A DNA stretch of 6,857 nt from the NCBI GenBank assembly GCA_050252335.1, contig JBFWLB010000086.1:1-6857 (forward strand). The letters run 5' to 3'. Source of the stretch: Berkiella_A sp050252335. Its GTDB lineage: Bacteria; Pseudomonadota; Gammaproteobacteria; Berkiellales; Berkiellaceae. The position numbers were made by a program, and so were the translations under genes. The notes beneath the pieces are model-generated. The model saw only the letters and a program-made list of their open reading frames with translations, had not been told where the DNA came from and ran no database searches. Below, piece by piece: positions 6,224-6,857 of the stretch. The stretch's first letter is position 1. Every line of letters starts with the position of its first letter.

Positions 6224-6857
6224 TTATATATATTTTGTTACTACAGATTTTTTTTCTAATAGTTCCACTGCTTCTGTATTTATAGCATCCAAAATATTTT
6301 CTTTAGATTCTGCAAATGCATCTTCAAGAGGTGAGAGAAGCAAAGTTCTACTCCCTTCTTCTTGCAATAGACTATCAGCATCAGGTAATTCACTCTCTTC
6401 ACTCTCTAATTTCAGCTTACCTAGTGCATTCGATGCTACTTTAGCCTGGTGCTTTAGTTGATCTGTTATATAATCTGACAAAGCAGTATCATTTTTAATA
6501 TCAGCTTCTGTATAGCTTTCAGAAACAAGTTTTTTAGAAGAGTCTGAAATTAAAGCGCCACCTTTATAGATAGCACGAGCACTATCTAATGTGCAGTGAG
6601 CAACCTTTGCACCATGCTTCACACCCTCTGCAACCGCCGACTGTTTGAAAATATTCTTTGAATGAATATATGCAGTATAACCATGTACTGTTATTTGATT
6701 GAATCCAAGATCTCTGAGTGCTTGACTTAGATCACGCGCAAAACAAATTTCTCCACGAGGTCCTGTTGCAATGGTAGCGGAATTACAGCTTCTTAGGTCA
6801 ATGGTTATTTTAATATTTTTGTCACTAAATAATTTTTCAAAATATTCAGCCAATGAA
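6224..6857 (-). CDS. C-terminal part of a protein resembling clan CD/C80-like cysteine peptidases (runs off the right edge)
   Basis: The frame is open to the window edge; the first possible start inside is a TTG at 6851-6853 with coding-like sequence before it, so the N-terminus lies outside. Numbering from that codon, residues 14-65 have the look of a caspase-like alpha/beta core. A strand ends in ITIDLRSCNSA with Cys23 as candidate nucleophile, a helix follows (FARDLSQALRDLG, 38-50), and then the strand QITVHGYTAYIHS. In C80/C14-type peptidases the catalytic Cys follows such a strand, and the partner His lies on an upstream strand, here outside the window. The rest is Lys- and Glu-rich and probably helical or disordered, with an acidic stretch at 150-166. 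No membrane segment is visible. The peptidase reading is tentative and comes from motif pattern only. It ends 64 bases from the galE fragment in convergent orientation. Confidence 0.6.
   Translation of the reverse strand, partial: SLAEYFEKLFSDKNIKITIDLRSCNSATIATGPRGEICFARDLSQALRDLGFNQITVHGYTAYIHSKNIFKQSAVAEGVKHGAKVAHCTLDSARAIYKGGALISDSSKKLVSESYTEADIKNDTALSDYITDQLKHQAKVASNALGKLKLESEESELPDADSLLQEEGSRTLLLSPLEDAFAESKENILDAINTEAVELLEKKSVVTKYI

Overview
The window is AT-rich and gene-dense. It encodes modular, eukaryote-like proteins: leucine-rich repeats, ankyrin-type repeats, a J domain, and a possible clan CD cysteine peptidase. The standard bacterial genes use clear Shine-Dalgarno sites. This mixture is typical of intracellular gammaproteobacteria of the order Legionellales (Legionella, Coxiella, Rickettsiella, Berkiella-like), which deliver such proteins to host cells by a type IV secretion system. 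The placement rests on gene style only; no marker gene is present to prove it.

Layout, left to right. (1) Positions 1-365, minus strand: N-terminal part of an ankyrin-repeat protein that runs off the left edge. (2) A Rho-independent terminator (402-437) separates it from a complete minus-strand transcription unit. The unit is read from a promoter with a perfect TATAAT at 5307-5312, through a 554-aa gene (3565-5229: membrane segments, ankyrin-like repeats, C-terminal J domain), into a large leucine-rich-repeat (LRR) gene (462-3568). The two genes overlap by four bases (ATGA). (3) The LRR gene is split in this sequence by an apparent -1 frameshift at an A6 run (T6 on the plus strand, 1679-1684). 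Rejoined, it would encode about 1035 aa made of two tandem copies of a roughly 365-aa LRR-plus-helical unit, a hydrophobic N-terminus and a beta-rich C-terminal region. (4) A 426-bp divergent intergenic region (5230-5655) holds the operon promoter, a perfect 10-bp inverted repeat over its -35 box, and a weaker promoter region for the plus-strand gene. (5) Positions 5656-6159, plus strand: the first half of a galE-type UDP-glucose 4-epimerase, which ends abruptly at a C9 run. (6) Positions 6224-6857, minus strand: the C-terminal part of a protein that enters from the right edge and resembles the catalytic-cysteine region of clan CD/C80-like peptidases.

The most interesting unit is the two-gene operon. 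A membrane-anchored J-domain/ankyrin protein is translationally coupled to a membrane-anchored giant LRR protein. Both carry a matching H-x-L-G-[IL]-F ... Y-L-G-L-S-S motif in their N-terminal hydrophobic regions. This suggests that the two products share a membrane or targeting module and act together, either as secreted effectors or as a membrane-associated chaperone/recognition pair. That role is inference. The galE fragment and the C9 junction suggest that the right flank has been rearranged.
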